Assembly: GCF_001656035.1 (NCBI RefSeq)
Contig: NZ_CP010029.1
Span: forward strand, 4,090,074 to 4,154,073
DNA from: Yersinia entomophaga
Lineage (GTDB): Bacteria; Pseudomonadota; Gammaproteobacteria; Enterobacterales; Enterobacteriaceae
Direction: 5' to 3'
Length of the DNA: 64,000 nucleotides
The notes below the pieces were generated by a model. That model ran no database searches. It was not told the origin of the DNA and was given only the letters and a program-made list of their open reading frames with translations. Below, piece after piece: positions 1-8,025 of the stretch (position 1 is the first letter of the stretch; every line of letters begins with the position of its first letter). The translations under genes and the position numbers were made by a program.

Positions 1-164
1 GCTGGACGCTGGTCGACATCGGATCCCGCCGCGAACTGCGTGATAAGCAAGGAAAACGGGTAACCGAAATTGTTTATATGACCAGCAAAGGCGTGCGTCA
101 GCCGATTAGCATCCGCCAGTACGTTTTTGGTTATCAGATCGCGATTCAACATCTGGACAGCTAA
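1..164 (+). CDS. 3' end of aryl-polyene cluster protein (probable DUF3261-type lipoprotein)
   Basis: Only the last 53 codons are in the window; the open frame starts at base 3 and ends in TAA at 162-164, one base before the apeO start. The tail contains an RRELRDKQGKR stretch followed by beta-like segments (IVYMTSKG, PISIRQYVFGYQIAIQHLDS). In aryl-polyene clusters a DUF3261 outer-membrane lipoprotein gene commonly sits directly upstream of apeO, and this tail fits that position. The identity is inferred from context and general character; the N-terminus with any lipobox is outside the window. Confidence 0.5.
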   Translation, partial: WTLVDIGSRRELRDKQGKRVTEIVYMTSKGVRQPISIRQYVFGYQIAIQHLDS

Positions 165-165
165 C

Positions 166-1338
166 ATGATTTATATTTCTGCGGTAGGCATGCTGAACGC
201 GTTAGGAAGCAATGCCGATCAGATTGCCAGCCAGCTTCCTTTGGGCATCGCTCCCGGCATGAAGCCGCGCGATGGCTGGGTTCAGCCCGAACAACCCTGC
301 TGGTTAGGCGCCGTTGAAGGTGAACTACCGGAAATCCCGGCGGCGCTTGCTATGCATCGCAGCCGCAATAATCAATTGTTATTGGCGGCGTTGGAGCAAA
401 TTCGTCCACAGGTCGATCAAGCGATAGTGCGCTTTGGCCGCGATCGTGTGGCGGTGGTATTGGGCACCAGTACTTCTGGATTAAATGAGGGCGACCGACA
501 GGTTAACCAGCGCAGTCACGACGAGGAAAGTGACGGCTATGATTATTATCAACAGGAATTAGGCGATCCGGCACGTTTTCTTTCGGCCTATCTCGAACTG
601 GAGGGCCCCGCGTTCACCTTGTCTACCGCCTGTTCTTCCAGCGCCAGAGCTATTATCAGCGGCCGGCGTTTAATCGAAGCCGGGCTGGCGGATGTGGCAA
701 TTGTAGGCGGCGCAGATACGCTTAGCCGGATGCCGGTCAACGGTTTTCTCAGTCTTGAATCGCTTTCCACTCAGCTTTGCCAGCCTTTTGCCGCCGAACG
801 CTGCGGTATTACTATAGGTGAAGCATCGGCTCTGATGCTGCTCACGCGGGAGCCTCACGAGATAGCCTTGCTCGGAGTCGGTGAATCTAGCGACGCATGG
901 CATATGTCGGCGCCGCACCCTGAAGGCGAAGGTGCTATTCGCGCCATTGAACAGGCGTTGGACGATGCGGCAATTCAACCTCAGGATGTGGGGTATATCA
1001 ATCTGCATGGCACCGCTACCCGGCTCAACGATCAAATTGAGGCTAAAGTGGTCAATCGCATATTCGGTAATGGCACGCCCTGTAGCTCAACCAAGCATTT
1101 AACCGGGCACACATTAGGTGCGGCAGGCGTGTGCGAAGCCGCGCTGTGCTGGCTGTTATTGACTCGTGATTTACCCTTGCCGGCACAGGATTTCTCTCAT
1201 TCAACGCCGGATGACAGCTTGCCGTCTTGTGGGTTACTGCTAGAGCAGGAGCCATTGATGAAGGCAATTGTTATGTCCAATTCATTTGCCTTTGGCGGTA
1301 ATAATACCTGCCTGATTGTGGGGAAGCGTCATGCCTGA
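166..1338 (+). CDS. apeO: Aryl-polyene beta-ketoacyl-ACP synthase ApeO
   Basis: Condensing enzyme of the FabB/FabF thiolase fold that extends the aryl-polyene chain on an ACP; in characterised systems ApeO pairs with the chain-length factor ApeC. The 390-residue product keeps the Cys-His-His triad: Cys156 in TACSSS, His281 in HGTAT and His315 in TGHTLGAAG. The ATG at 166 is chosen because it lies one base after the preceding stop; an in-frame TTG at 127 would overlap that gene. The stop overlaps apeP by 8 bases, which indicates translational coupling. Naming rests on gene order apeO-P-Q-R and on size. Confidence 0.85.
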   Translation: MIYISAVGMLNALGSNADQIASQLPLGIAPGMKPRDGWVQPEQPCWLGAVEGELPEIPAALAMHRSRNNQLLLAALEQIRPQVDQAIVRFGRDRVAVVLGTSTSGLNEGDRQVNQRSHDEESDGYDYYQQELGDPARFLSAYLELEGPAFTLSTACSSSARAIISGRRLIEAGLADVAIVGGADTLSRMPVNGFLSLESLSTQLCQPFAAERCGITIGEASALMLLTREPHEIALLGVGESSDAWHMSAPHPEGEGAIRAIEQALDDAAIQPQDVGYINLHGTATRLNDQIEAKVVNRIFGNGTPCSSTKHLTGHTLGAAGVCEAALCWLLLTRDLPLPAQDFSHSTPDDSLPSCGLLLEQEPLMKAIVMSNSFAFGGNNTCLIVGKRHA

Positions 1339-1807
1339 ATATTTACCGGCGGGAGATTATTTGCCTCACGCGGCGCCGATGATGCTGCTGGATGAGGTTG
1401 TCGCGGTAGAAGCAGAAAGCGTGCATTGTCGGGTTAAAGTCACAGAACAGGGCGTTTTAGCTCCTTTCCTCACTGCCGAAGGGCATTTGCCTGGATGGTT
1501 TGCGTTGGAATTGATGGCACAGACCGTCGGCGTGTGGTCGGGTTGGCATAGCCGCCAGCGGGGCGAGCGGGCGGCGAATTTGGGCATGTTGCTCGGCGCG
1601 CGTGCGCTACGCAGCCAGACTCGGTTGATTGAAAACGGAAATTTATTGGATATCACTATGGTCTTGCTAATGCAGGACGAAAAATTTGGCAGCTTTGAAG
1701 GTGAAATCAGCTGTGCAGGGCAGGTTTTGGCCACCGCGCGGTTGAATACCTATCAACCGGATCAACAAGAACTTAAACAATTATTTCAACAGGATGAAAT
1801 GGAATGA
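1331..1807 (+). CDS. apeP: ApeP-family 3-hydroxyacyl-ACP dehydratase (hotdog fold)
   Basis: Small hotdog-fold dehydratase-like protein of 158 residues. In aryl-polyene synthesis ApeP partners ApeI to dehydrate 3-hydroxyacyl-ACP intermediates and so build the conjugated double bonds. The central-helix signature AEGHLPGWFALELMAQTVG is visible (residues about 54-72), with the His and Glu expected in this region. The start at ATG 1331 overlaps the apeO stop; the stop overlaps the apeQ start as ATGA at 1804-1807. Which partner carries the active residues cannot be told here, since apeI lies outside the window. Confidence 0.82.
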   Translation: MPEYLPAGDYLPHAAPMMLLDEVVAVEAESVHCRVKVTEQGVLAPFLTAEGHLPGWFALELMAQTVGVWSGWHSRQRGERAANLGMLLGARALRSQTRLIENGNLLDITMVLLMQDEKFGSFEGEISCAGQVLATARLNTYQPDQQELKQLFQQDEME

Positions 1808-2535
1808 CACGTTCAGTTTTGGTCACGGGCGGCAGTAAAGGTATTGGGCGAGCGATAGCCCTCCAACTTGCCGCCGATGGATTTAGCGTGGCCGTGCATT
1901 ATCACAGCGATCTTCCAGGGGCTCAGCAAACGGTAGAACAGCTAACTGCGCAAGGCGGACAAGGGCGGATTATCGGTTTTGACGTAGCCGATCGTGATGC
2001 GACGCGGCAGGCCATCGAGCAGGATATTGATACTCATGGTGCTTACTACGGCGTGGTGAACAATGCCGGAATAGCTCGCGACGGCGCGTTCCCAGCGCTC
2101 AGTGAAGACGACTGGGACAGCGTGATCCATACCAATCTTGACAGTTTTTATAACGTCATCCATCCCTGTATTATGCCGATGATCGGGTTGCGTCAAGGCG
2201 GCAGAATCATCACGCTGTCGTCGGTTTCCGGTTTAATGGGGAATCGAGGTCAGGTCAACTATAGCGCGGCGAAAGCGGGCATTATCGGCGCAACCAAAGC
2301 GCTGGCAATAGAACTGGCGAAGCGCAAAATCACTGTCAACTGCATAGCGCCGGGGCTGATTGATACCGGTATGATTCAGATGGAAGAAGCATCGTTAAAA
2401 GAAGCGATGAATATGATCCCGATGAAACGGATGGGCGCCGCAGAGGAAGTGGCCGGGCTCGCCAGCTATTTGATGTCTGATATTGCCGGTTACGTGACGC
2501 GTCAGGTGATTTCCGTTAATGGGGGCATGCTATGA
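1804..2535 (+). CDS. apeQ: Aryl-polyene 3-oxoacyl-ACP reductase (FabG-like SDR)
   Basis: Short-chain dehydrogenase of 243 residues, the usual FabG length, reducing 3-oxoacyl-ACP with NADPH during polyene chain growth. Visible motifs are the nucleotide-binding TGGSKGIGRA near residue 8, NNAGIARDG, the catalytic Ser in TLSSVSG, and YSAAK with Tyr153 and Lys157. It is joined to both neighbours by ATGA overlaps (1804-1807 and 2532-2535), so the four ape genes are read as one unit. Family assignment is secure; the symbol follows from gene order. Confidence 0.88.
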   Translation: MTRSVLVTGGSKGIGRAIALQLAADGFSVAVHYHSDLPGAQQTVEQLTAQGGQGRIIGFDVADRDATRQAIEQDIDTHGAYYGVVNNAGIARDGAFPALSEDDWDSVIHTNLDSFYNVIHPCIMPMIGLRQGGRIITLSSVSGLMGNRGQVNYSAAKAGIIGATKALAIELAKRKITVNCIAPGLIDTGMIQMEEASLKEAMNMIPMKRMGAAEEVAGLASYLMSDIAGYVTRQVISVNGGML

Positions 2536-3761
2536 CCCGCCGCGTAGTGATCACCGGCATGGGCGGCGTAACTGCCTTTGGCAATGACTGGCAGAGCGTG
2601 GCCGCTGGGCTAAAGTCTGGTAAAAATGCGGTACGCAGCATGCCGGAATGGCGGGAATACGCGGGATTGAATACCTTGGTCGGCGCGCCTATTGATGATT
2701 TCACTTTACCGGAGCATTACACCCGCAAACGCATTCGCTCAATGGGGCGAGTTTCCCTGCTAGCGACCAGAGCGACCGAACTGGCGCTGATTCAGGCGGG
2801 TTTGATCGGCGAAGCGGTGCTAACCAATGGTGAAACCGGCATCGCCTACGGCTCTTCTACCGGCAGTACCAAACCGGTCAGCGAATTTGCCACCATGCTA
2901 ACGGAAAAACACACCAATAATATCACCGGCACCACTTATGTTCAGATGATGCCGCATACCGCGGCGGTGAATACCGGGTTGTTCTTCGGGCTGCGTGGGC
3001 GAGTGATTCCAACTTCTAGCGCCTGTACTTCCGGCAGCCAGGCAATAGGTTACGCGTGGGAGGCCATTCGCCATGGTTATCAAACGGTGATGGTTGCCGG
3101 CGGAGCGGAAGAACTTTGCCCGTCCGAAGCCGCGGTGTTTGATACCTTATTTGCCACCAGTCAGCGCAATGATTCGCCACACACCACGCCGTCGCCTTTC
3201 GATATCAATCGAGACGGGCTGGTAATTGGCGAGGGCGCGGGCACGCTGGTGTTGGAAGAATTGGAGCATGCCAAAGCGCGAGATGCGAAGATCTACGGCG
3301 AAGTCGTGGGGTTTGCCACTAACTGCGATGCGGCTCACATTACTCAGCCACAGCGTGAAACTATGCAAATTTGTATCGAACAGGGGCTGCGGATGGCGCA
3401 GTTACAGGCGGCGGATATCGGTTATATCAGCGCTCACGGTACGGCGACCGACCGTGGCGATCTGGCTGAAAGTCAGGCTACCGCCGCGGTGTTTGGCAAT
3501 AATACGCCGATTTCATCGCTGAAAAGTTATTTCGGCCATACGTTAGGTGCCTGCGGAGCGCTGGAGGCCTGGATGAGTCTGGAAATGATGAATGAAGGCT
3601 GGTTTGCGCCGACGCTCAATCTGACTCAGCCCGATCCGGCCTGTGGCGAACTTGATTACATCATGGGGAAGCCACGCCATATTGATACCGAGTTTTTCCA
3701 AAGCAACAACTTTGCCTTTGGCGGTATCAACACTTCACTGGTTTTCCGGCGCTGGCGTTAA
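2532..3761 (+). CDS. apeR: Aryl-polyene beta-ketoacyl-ACP synthase ApeR
   Basis: Second FabF-type condensing enzyme of the cluster, 409 residues. ApeR is known to act as a homodimeric ketosynthase complementing the ApeO/ApeC pair. The triad is intact: Cys165 in SSACTSGSQ, His302 in SAHGTATDRGD and His336 in SYFGHTLGACG. The C-terminal NNFAFGGINTSLVF motif typical of ketosynthases is present. Its ATG overlaps the apeQ stop, and the phosphopantetheinyl transferase gene starts three bases after its TAA. Confidence 0.87.
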   Translation: MTRRVVITGMGGVTAFGNDWQSVAAGLKSGKNAVRSMPEWREYAGLNTLVGAPIDDFTLPEHYTRKRIRSMGRVSLLATRATELALIQAGLIGEAVLTNGETGIAYGSSTGSTKPVSEFATMLTEKHTNNITGTTYVQMMPHTAAVNTGLFFGLRGRVIPTSSACTSGSQAIGYAWEAIRHGYQTVMVAGGAEELCPSEAAVFDTLFATSQRNDSPHTTPSPFDINRDGLVIGEGAGTLVLEELEHAKARDAKIYGEVVGFATNCDAAHITQPQRETMQICIEQGLRMAQLQAADIGYISAHGTATDRGDLAESQATAAVFGNNTPISSLKSYFGHTLGACGALEAWMSLEMMNEGWFAPTLNLTQPDPACGELDYIMGKPRHIDTEFFQSNNFAFGGINTSLVFRRWR

Positions 3762-3764
3762 TCG

Positions 3765-4373
3765 ATGATGCGCATCGCTCTGGCTCGAATCAGCGATCTC
3801 AGCCAACCTGCTGTCACCACCGATTGGTTGTCGCCGGAGTTACTGGTTCAGGCTCCCAGCGGCAAACGGCGGGAGGCGTGGCTGGCGGGAAGAGTGTTGC
3901 TGGCGCAGCGGGTGGGTCAGCGACCTCTCAGGGAAATGATCATTGAAGCATCGGGAAAACCTGCGTTTCGGTGCGATCAATTGCCACATTTCAATATCAG
4001 TCACAGCGGCGATTTTGTTTTTGTCGCCGTGAGTGATAAAGGGCCGATTGGCTGCGATATTGAAGTGATCAGGCCGCGAACCGGTGCGATAGAGATTGCC
4101 CAACACTATTTCTGTGAGGCTGAATATCTGTGGTTGGCGGCGCAGCCTGCCGAAAATGTCATGATGGCGTTTTGGCGCTTGTGGACCGCGCGCGAGGCAC
4201 GATTAAAACAACGCGGGCTGAGTGTTTGGCAAATGCGTTCAATAGCGTTAAAGCCCGAAACATTGGGCATTGCCGGCAGCGAAATTTATCATTGGTATCA
4301 GCAAGGGTTGAGCATGGCGGTCAGTTGCTGTCCGTCAGAAACGGCAAACAGCGATCTCACCGTGGATAAATGA
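3765..4373 (+). CDS. Sfp-type 4'-phosphopantetheinyl transferase
   Basis: Transfers the phosphopantetheine arm of CoA to carrier proteins, here presumably the aryl-polyene ACPs. The 202-residue protein shows the family motifs in order: GKPAF, FNISHSGD, GCDIEVI (Mg-binding acidic pair) and the WTAREARLK segment corresponding to the usual W(T/S)xKEAxxK. The Lys of that last motif is replaced by Arg, an unusual but conservative change. ATG codons at 3765 and 3768 are both possible starts. It is the last plus-strand gene of the ape operon and converges on a small minus-strand gene at 4400. Confidence 0.82.
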   Translation: MMRIALARISDLSQPAVTTDWLSPELLVQAPSGKRREAWLAGRVLLAQRVGQRPLREMIIEASGKPAFRCDQLPHFNISHSGDFVFVAVSDKGPIGCDIEVIRPRTGAIEIAQHYFCEAEYLWLAAQPAENVMMAFWRLWTAREARLKQRGLSVWQMRSIALKPETLGIAGSEIYHWYQQGLSMAVSCCPSETANSDLTVDK

Positions 4374-4399
4374 GCGTATTCCTGACATTTATCAGATTA

Positions 4400-4570
4400 T
4401 TACCGATGAACTTCCCCACAAAGCAGCACCACATCCGGGCGGCGCTGATGGATTTTAGCCGCCACGGCAAGGCATTCCTGACGGGTAGGATATATATCTT
4501 CAGACACGGGAAGCGCGTCACAAGCATCTATTCCGCATGTGCTGACCAGTAGAACAAATCCTATAAGCAT
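4400..4570 (-). CDS. Small Cys-containing protein (56 aa), possibly DUF1482/YebW-like
   Basis: An unlisted short gene: ATG at 4570, TAA at 4402-4400, preceded on the minus strand by a strong Shine-Dalgarno run (AAGGGGGAT) about five bases upstream. The N-terminus MLIGFVLLVSTCGIDAC is hydrophobic, followed by an EDIYPTRQECL segment and a final LLCGEVHR, giving four Cys (residues 12, 17, 33 and 51). The layout recalls the small DUF1482 proteins such as YebW of E. coli (hydrophobic start, Cys pair, then Y-x-T-x-Q-x-C), but similarity is judged by eye only. Function unknown; possibly periplasmic. Confidence 0.6.
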   Translation of the reverse strand: MLIGFVLLVSTCGIDACDALPVSEDIYPTRQECLAVAAKIHQRRPDVVLLCGEVHR

Positions 4571-5089
4571 ATATCCCCCTTATTCTTCAAAGTATAGCGC
4601 GCTTATCTTGCGAGTATAGAGGTTTTGTTGTGGCATAGCGCTCGCTTTAATCATAAAAAATGCCTTACTAACAAAGATTTCCACAATATGCCGCGCACGG
4701 CGAATTCCACATGGCGTAACCCGCTCTTGGGGGATGTTATGAATAATCATATTGGCAGCCATTAGCGCGAGACGGCAGTGGAAGGATCACTCTGTCTGCT
4801 ATTGAGGGTCCATCGTCTATTAGGATTTTCTGCTTTGTATTTATGCCGTCACCATATTGGCTATTGTAAGCGTTTCATTTTCATCTTCACCGCTATGGGA
4901 TATCACCTATGGGTAAATCATCGCGTATATATTCTTTAAAACTTTAGTTGGCCTTAGAGCGGAGTGAGCGCGCGTGTCTGTGGTGGTAAAAAGAGTGAAA
5001 AGGATTCTCACTAGTTGGAGATATGTCTGAAAACCATTAATAAGATAAGGGTTTGAGCTTAAAACACTAACGTAATGGAGTACATACCA
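4571..5089. other. Intergenic region upstream of carbonic anhydrase gene
   Basis: About 520 bases without a convincing gene. The left end holds the ribosome binding site of the small minus-strand gene; the right end holds the leader of the carbonic anhydrase gene. A 60-codon minus-strand frame (4580-4762) has no ribosome binding site and no recognisable content. No strong terminator or repeat is seen. Confidence 0.6.
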
Positions 5090-5824
5090 ATGAAAGGTAA
5101 GTTGCTATTAGCGATATTACTGAGCGCGAGCTTTTCGCTTCAGGCTGATGAAACCAGCTCTTGGACTGATGAAGGTCAACCGTCTCCTGAGCATTTGGAG
5201 ATGCAGAAACCCGAATTTCATCTTTGTCAGGATGGACAAAACCAGTCACCGATAGATATCCGTGGGGAGTTAAGAAGTAACCTGGCACCGCTGACCATGC
5301 AATATTTTACCACGACGCTGAATATCGTAAATAATGGTTATACGATTCAGTTGAACGTACCCAAAGGGAATAAAGTGCAGTTAGATGGCGAAACTTTTAT
5401 GCTGAAACAGCTGCATTTCCATGCTCCCAGTGAAAATACCATAAAGGGTAAGCAATATCCGATGGAGGCACACTTCGTACATAAAAATGAGCAGGGAGAA
5501 TTGCTGGTTGTTGCCGTGATGTACAATCTGGGCAAAGAAAATATGGCGCTGGAAAAAGTGTGGCAGCAAATGCCAAAAGGATTGAATCAGGAACAGAAGA
5601 TCAATCCAGCGTTGGATCTCAATGGCCTGATTCCGGACAGCAAATATTATTATCGCTTCAGCGGCTCGCTAACCACACCGCCTTGTTCAGAAGGGGTACG
5701 CTGGCTGGTGTTTAAACAGCCTTTAAGCATTTCTGAAAACCAGATTACGCAGTTTAAGTCGGTCATTCATCGCGATAATAATCGACCGGTACAGGAGTTA
5801 CACGGTAGGGTTATTGTAAATTGA
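5090..5824 (+). CDS. Periplasmic alpha-class carbonic anhydrase
   Basis: Interconverts CO2 and bicarbonate, in the periplasm judging by the signal peptide MKGKLLLAILLSASFSLQA. The zinc ligands are visible as His109 and His111 (QLHFHAPSEN) and His128 (MEAHFVHKN); QSPIDI and LTTPPCSEGVRW are further family hallmarks, and Cys in FHLC and PPCSEG can form the disulfide known in bacterial members. The N-terminal HWxYxGxxGP segment is divergent. ATG 5090 is preferred over ATG 5075 because it yields a clean signal peptide and has GGAG upstream. The gene appears monocistronic. Confidence 0.88.
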   Translation: MKGKLLLAILLSASFSLQADETSSWTDEGQPSPEHLEMQKPEFHLCQDGQNQSPIDIRGELRSNLAPLTMQYFTTTLNIVNNGYTIQLNVPKGNKVQLDGETFMLKQLHFHAPSENTIKGKQYPMEAHFVHKNEQGELLVVAVMYNLGKENMALEKVWQQMPKGLNQEQKINPALDLNGLIPDSKYYYRFSGSLTTPPCSEGVRWLVFKQPLSISENQITQFKSVIHRDNNRPVQELHGRVIVN

Positions 5825-6265
5825 TTTCTGGATATTTTAATTTTTCAGGGAATCTAAAAGGATTTTCAATAAAACTGTTAATAAATCGCTAAGGGTGAAA
5901 ATAAATCTTTATCGATATATTTAATGTAATGTTTCGTCAGCGTAAAACAGCGTGCTTTATTTGGTTTATGCTGACGGAATCTTATTGGATATATTTATGG
6001 CTAAACAGCCAGACGTCTAAATGGGTATTTAATTTATTTATAAATAAGGCTTGATTAAAATGATTGGCTATGAGTAAATAGCGTCATCGGTTTGGAACAC
6101 AGACCTTATGAAAGCAGTTTTAGTAAAGCAGTTCACAGTATTAGCGTTATCCTCAATAGATACCTCTTCACCGCGAAACTCCTTCTTAAGTGCCCCATAA
6201 GAAATAACTGAAAGACAGACCTCTCTTGCCTTATGGCAGCTTAAATAAATGAAGGAAGTATCGCT
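5825..6265. other. Intergenic region and long cspA1 leader
   Basis: Contains an inverted repeat at 5935-5976 (CGTCAGCGTAAA against TTTATGCTGACG, one mismatch) of unknown role shortly after the carbonic anhydrase gene, then the long 5' leader of cspA1. Long structured leaders are typical of CspA-family mRNAs, where they control cold-dependent stability and translation. No gene other than the leader ORF at 6108 is supported. Confidence 0.55.
6108..6200 (+). promoter_or_regulatory. cspA1 leader element with possible 30-codon upstream ORF
   Basis: The segment around 6108-6170 is repeated with minor changes upstream of cspA2 (6581-6641). Both copies read as a short ORF starting M(K/S)AVLVKQ and containing LALS, ending 65 and 56 bases before the respective csp start. 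It may be an RNA regulatory element, a translated leader peptide, or both; the sequence does not decide. Confidence 0.45.
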
Positions 6266-6490
6266 ATGTCTAATACAATGACTGGTTTAGTAAAATGGTT
6301 TGACGCGGGTAAAGGCTTTGGTTTTATTACCCCAGCAGACGGTGGCAAAGATGTATTCGTGCATTTCTCAGCTATCCAGAGCAACGATTTTAAAACGCTG
6401 GATGAAGGTCAGCGCGTAGAGTTCTCGATTGAGAACGGCGCGAAAGGGCCTTCGGCGGCCAATGTTGTTGCCCTTAAAGACAGGCAATAA
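6266..6490 (+). CDS. cspA1: Cold-shock protein, CspA type (first of tandem pair)
   Basis: Single cold-shock domain protein of 74 residues that binds single-stranded nucleic acid and acts as an RNA chaperone in the cold. RNP1 (KGFGFITP) and RNP2 (VFVHFSAI) are intact. Apart from residue 4 and the last few residues it is identical to the product of the gene at 6733; this copy ends ALKDRQ and is slightly longer. Such a cspA1/cspA2 tandem is characteristic of Yersinia, where mono- and bicistronic cold-induced messages are known. A good ribosome binding site (GAAGGAAG) precedes the ATG. Confidence 0.92.
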   Translation: MSNTMTGLVKWFDAGKGFGFITPADGGKDVFVHFSAIQSNDFKTLDEGQRVEFSIENGAKGPSAANVVALKDRQ

Positions 6491-6580
6491 CGGGAAGAGG
6501 CTTTCCGACCGCGATGACGGGTTTCCCTGAGCAGTGAAAGCCCTCTCCATAAAAAGTATTACCGGTTTGCAGTAAAGATT

Positions 6581-6676
6581 ATGTCAGCAGTTTTAGTTAA
6601 GCAGTACGTCGAATTAGCGTTATCCGAACGATACCTTCTTTGTCAATGCCTCTCTAGCGATGCCCATAACTATTAA
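6581..6676 (+). promoter_or_regulatory. cspA2 leader element, duplicate of the cspA1 leader
   Basis: Second copy of the leader described at 6108, sharing blocks such as GCAGTTTTAGT and ATTAGCGTTATCC. Read from ATG 6581 it gives a 31-codon frame beginning MSAVLVKQYV and ending in TAA at 6674-6676. Its conservation next to each csp gene shows that leader and gene were duplicated together. Confidence 0.45.
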
Positions 6677-6732
6677 TATTTCTGACCGTTACGCCAGATG
6701 GCAATTAAAAAACAAATAAAGGAAGTATCGCT

Positions 6733-6945
6733 ATGTCTAATAAAATGACTGGTTTAGTAAAATGGTTTGACGCGGGTAAAGGCTTTGGTTTTATTACCCC
6801 AGCGGACGGTGGCAAAGATGTATTCGTGCATTTCTCTGCTATCCAGAGCAACGATTTTAAAACGCTGGATGAAGGTCAGCGCGTAGAGTTCTCGATTGAG
6901 AACGGCGCGAAAGGGCCTTCGGCGGCCAATGTTGTTGTCCTGTAA
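6733..6945 (+). CDS. cspA2: Cold-shock protein, CspA type (second of tandem pair)
   Basis: Cold-shock domain protein of 70 residues, the standard family length, with the same RNP1 and RNP2 motifs as cspA1. The nucleotide identity between the two genes is almost complete across the coding region, including the ribosome-binding segment GGAAGTATCGCT, which points to a recent duplication or ongoing gene conversion. A frame difference at the very end (GTCCTGTAA in place of GCCCTTAAA) makes this product stop earlier. Two hairpins follow, the second an evident terminator. Confidence 0.92.
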   Translation: MSNKMTGLVKWFDAGKGFGFITPADGGKDVFVHFSAIQSNDFKTLDEGQRVEFSIENGAKGPSAANVVVL

Positions 6946-6967
6946 AGACAGGCAATAACGGCTAATT

Positions 6968-6999
6968 ATCGGATAGAAATCCCCGGTTTTCTATCCGAT
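6968..6999. other. Perfect inverted repeat after cspA2
   Basis: ATCGGATAGAAA pairs with TTTCTATCCGAT around an 8-base loop. It has no T-run of its own and lies just ahead of the terminator at 7013; it could stabilise the 3' end of the csp transcript. Confidence 0.5.
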
Positions 7000-7012
7000 A
7001 AAAATTGCCAAC

Positions 7013-7037
7013 AAAAAACCCGCCTTGTGCGGGTTTT
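7013..7037 (+). terminator. Rho-independent terminator of cspA1-cspA2
   Basis: AACCCGC and GCGGGTT form a 7-bp stem (7017-7023 with 7029-7035) with a CTTGT loop, followed by TTTT. The A-run on the left side also allows some termination in the minus direction, towards which the convergent methyltransferase gene reads. Confidence 0.8.
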
Positions 7038-7099
7038 CTGGTTTTATAGGAAATTAAATGGCCTGCGCTGACGATGTATATAGCTGGAATAGTGGCACA

Positions 7100-7831
7100 T
7101 TAAGATTTTGTAGCAGAAACCAAAAATAACATTGGGCGCTCTTTTTCTTCATCCAATGCCGGTTGTTCTGCAATTTGCTGCGCCGTAGGCCCCCATTCTT
7201 CAAGGCGATGTAGAGTAAAGCCGGCGTCTATCAACAGATTAATATAAGTGGCTAACGTACGATGCTGCTTAATCACTCCGTCTGCCAGCCAATTGGTGAC
7301 GCGGTTGCCTTCGGCCTGATAATGATTAACCGGCCATGATCTTTGGCCTTTATCATCAGTTAACCAACCCTGCTGGATCGGTGCGCTAAAAATAGGGTGT
7401 TCGGCAGAGAAAACAAATTTCCCACCGGGTTTAAGAGAGCGAAAAATCGTGTCGAACAGTGCCGATAGATTAACGACATAATGCAAAGCTAATGAGCTAT
7501 AGACTAAATCGTAGTTATTTTCCGGTAATTTAAGTTGTTCCAGATCCTCACGGCAGTAGCTTATTTTGCTGTCGTCGGTCATTTCATTGGCCTTGGCCAG
7601 CATTTTGGCGGAAACATCAATACCTTTAACTTCCCGAGCACCTTGCTCGCGGGCATAACGGCAGAACCAACCGTAGCCGCAACCTAAATCAATAACGTTA
7701 AGATCGTGTAGGTCGGGTAGCATTTTGGCAATCGATGGCCATTCTGGTGCGCCGTTTAACCCCTGAGTTGAACGATTCAATTGTGCGTAGCCAGCGAAAA
7801 ATGCCGGGTTATCATAAATATTCTGAGCCAT
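7100..7831 (-). CDS. Class I SAM-dependent methyltransferase
   Basis: Protein of 243 residues with a Rossmann-type methyltransferase domain over roughly residues 40-150: motif I VIDLGCGYGWFCR, acidic end of strand 2 in KGIDVS, motif II-like YDLVYSSLALHYV and the LKPGGKFVFS post-motif. A GGAGC ribosome binding site precedes ATG 7831. The C-terminal third (WLADGVIKQHRT, LLIDAGFTLHRLEEWGP) resembles small-molecule methyltransferases of the UbiE/SmtA kind. The substrate cannot be deduced; the gene stands alone between a csp terminator and a minus-strand lipoprotein gene. Confidence 0.8.
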   Translation of the reverse strand: MAQNIYDNPAFFAGYAQLNRSTQGLNGAPEWPSIAKMLPDLHDLNVIDLGCGYGWFCRYAREQGAREVKGIDVSAKMLAKANEMTDDSKISYCREDLEQLKLPENNYDLVYSSLALHYVVNLSALFDTIFRSLKPGGKFVFSAEHPIFSAPIQQGWLTDDKGQRSWPVNHYQAEGNRVTNWLADGVIKQHRTLATYINLLIDAGFTLHRLEEWGPTAQQIAEQPALDEEKERPMLFLVSATKS

Positions 7832-7943
7832 ATCTGCTCCAAAAGTCGTTAGGATAAACTGAAGTTTATTATTAAGGCGTTTTTCCAGGGCAGTTTAACA
7901 AGAGGATTTTAATCTTAATGCACTGCGCCAGTGGGAAAATAAG

Positions 7944-7970
7944 GATAGCGCCGAAACAGACGGCGCTATC
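7944..7970 (-). terminator. Probable terminator downstream of the lipoprotein gene
   Basis: GATAGCGCCG and CGGCGCTATC form a perfect 10-bp stem with a 7-base loop; on the minus strand it is followed by TTATTTT. It ends the transcript of the gene at 8026-8268. Confidence 0.7.
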
Positions 7971-8025
7971 TGAGTAATAGGCTTTTTAGGATTTCAGTAG
8001 AGGTCAAAAGACGCAAACTGAAGGC

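Noticed and set aside
4580..4762. 60-codon minus-strand frame
   Set aside because: No ribosome binding site, no recognised motif, and the composition looks random.
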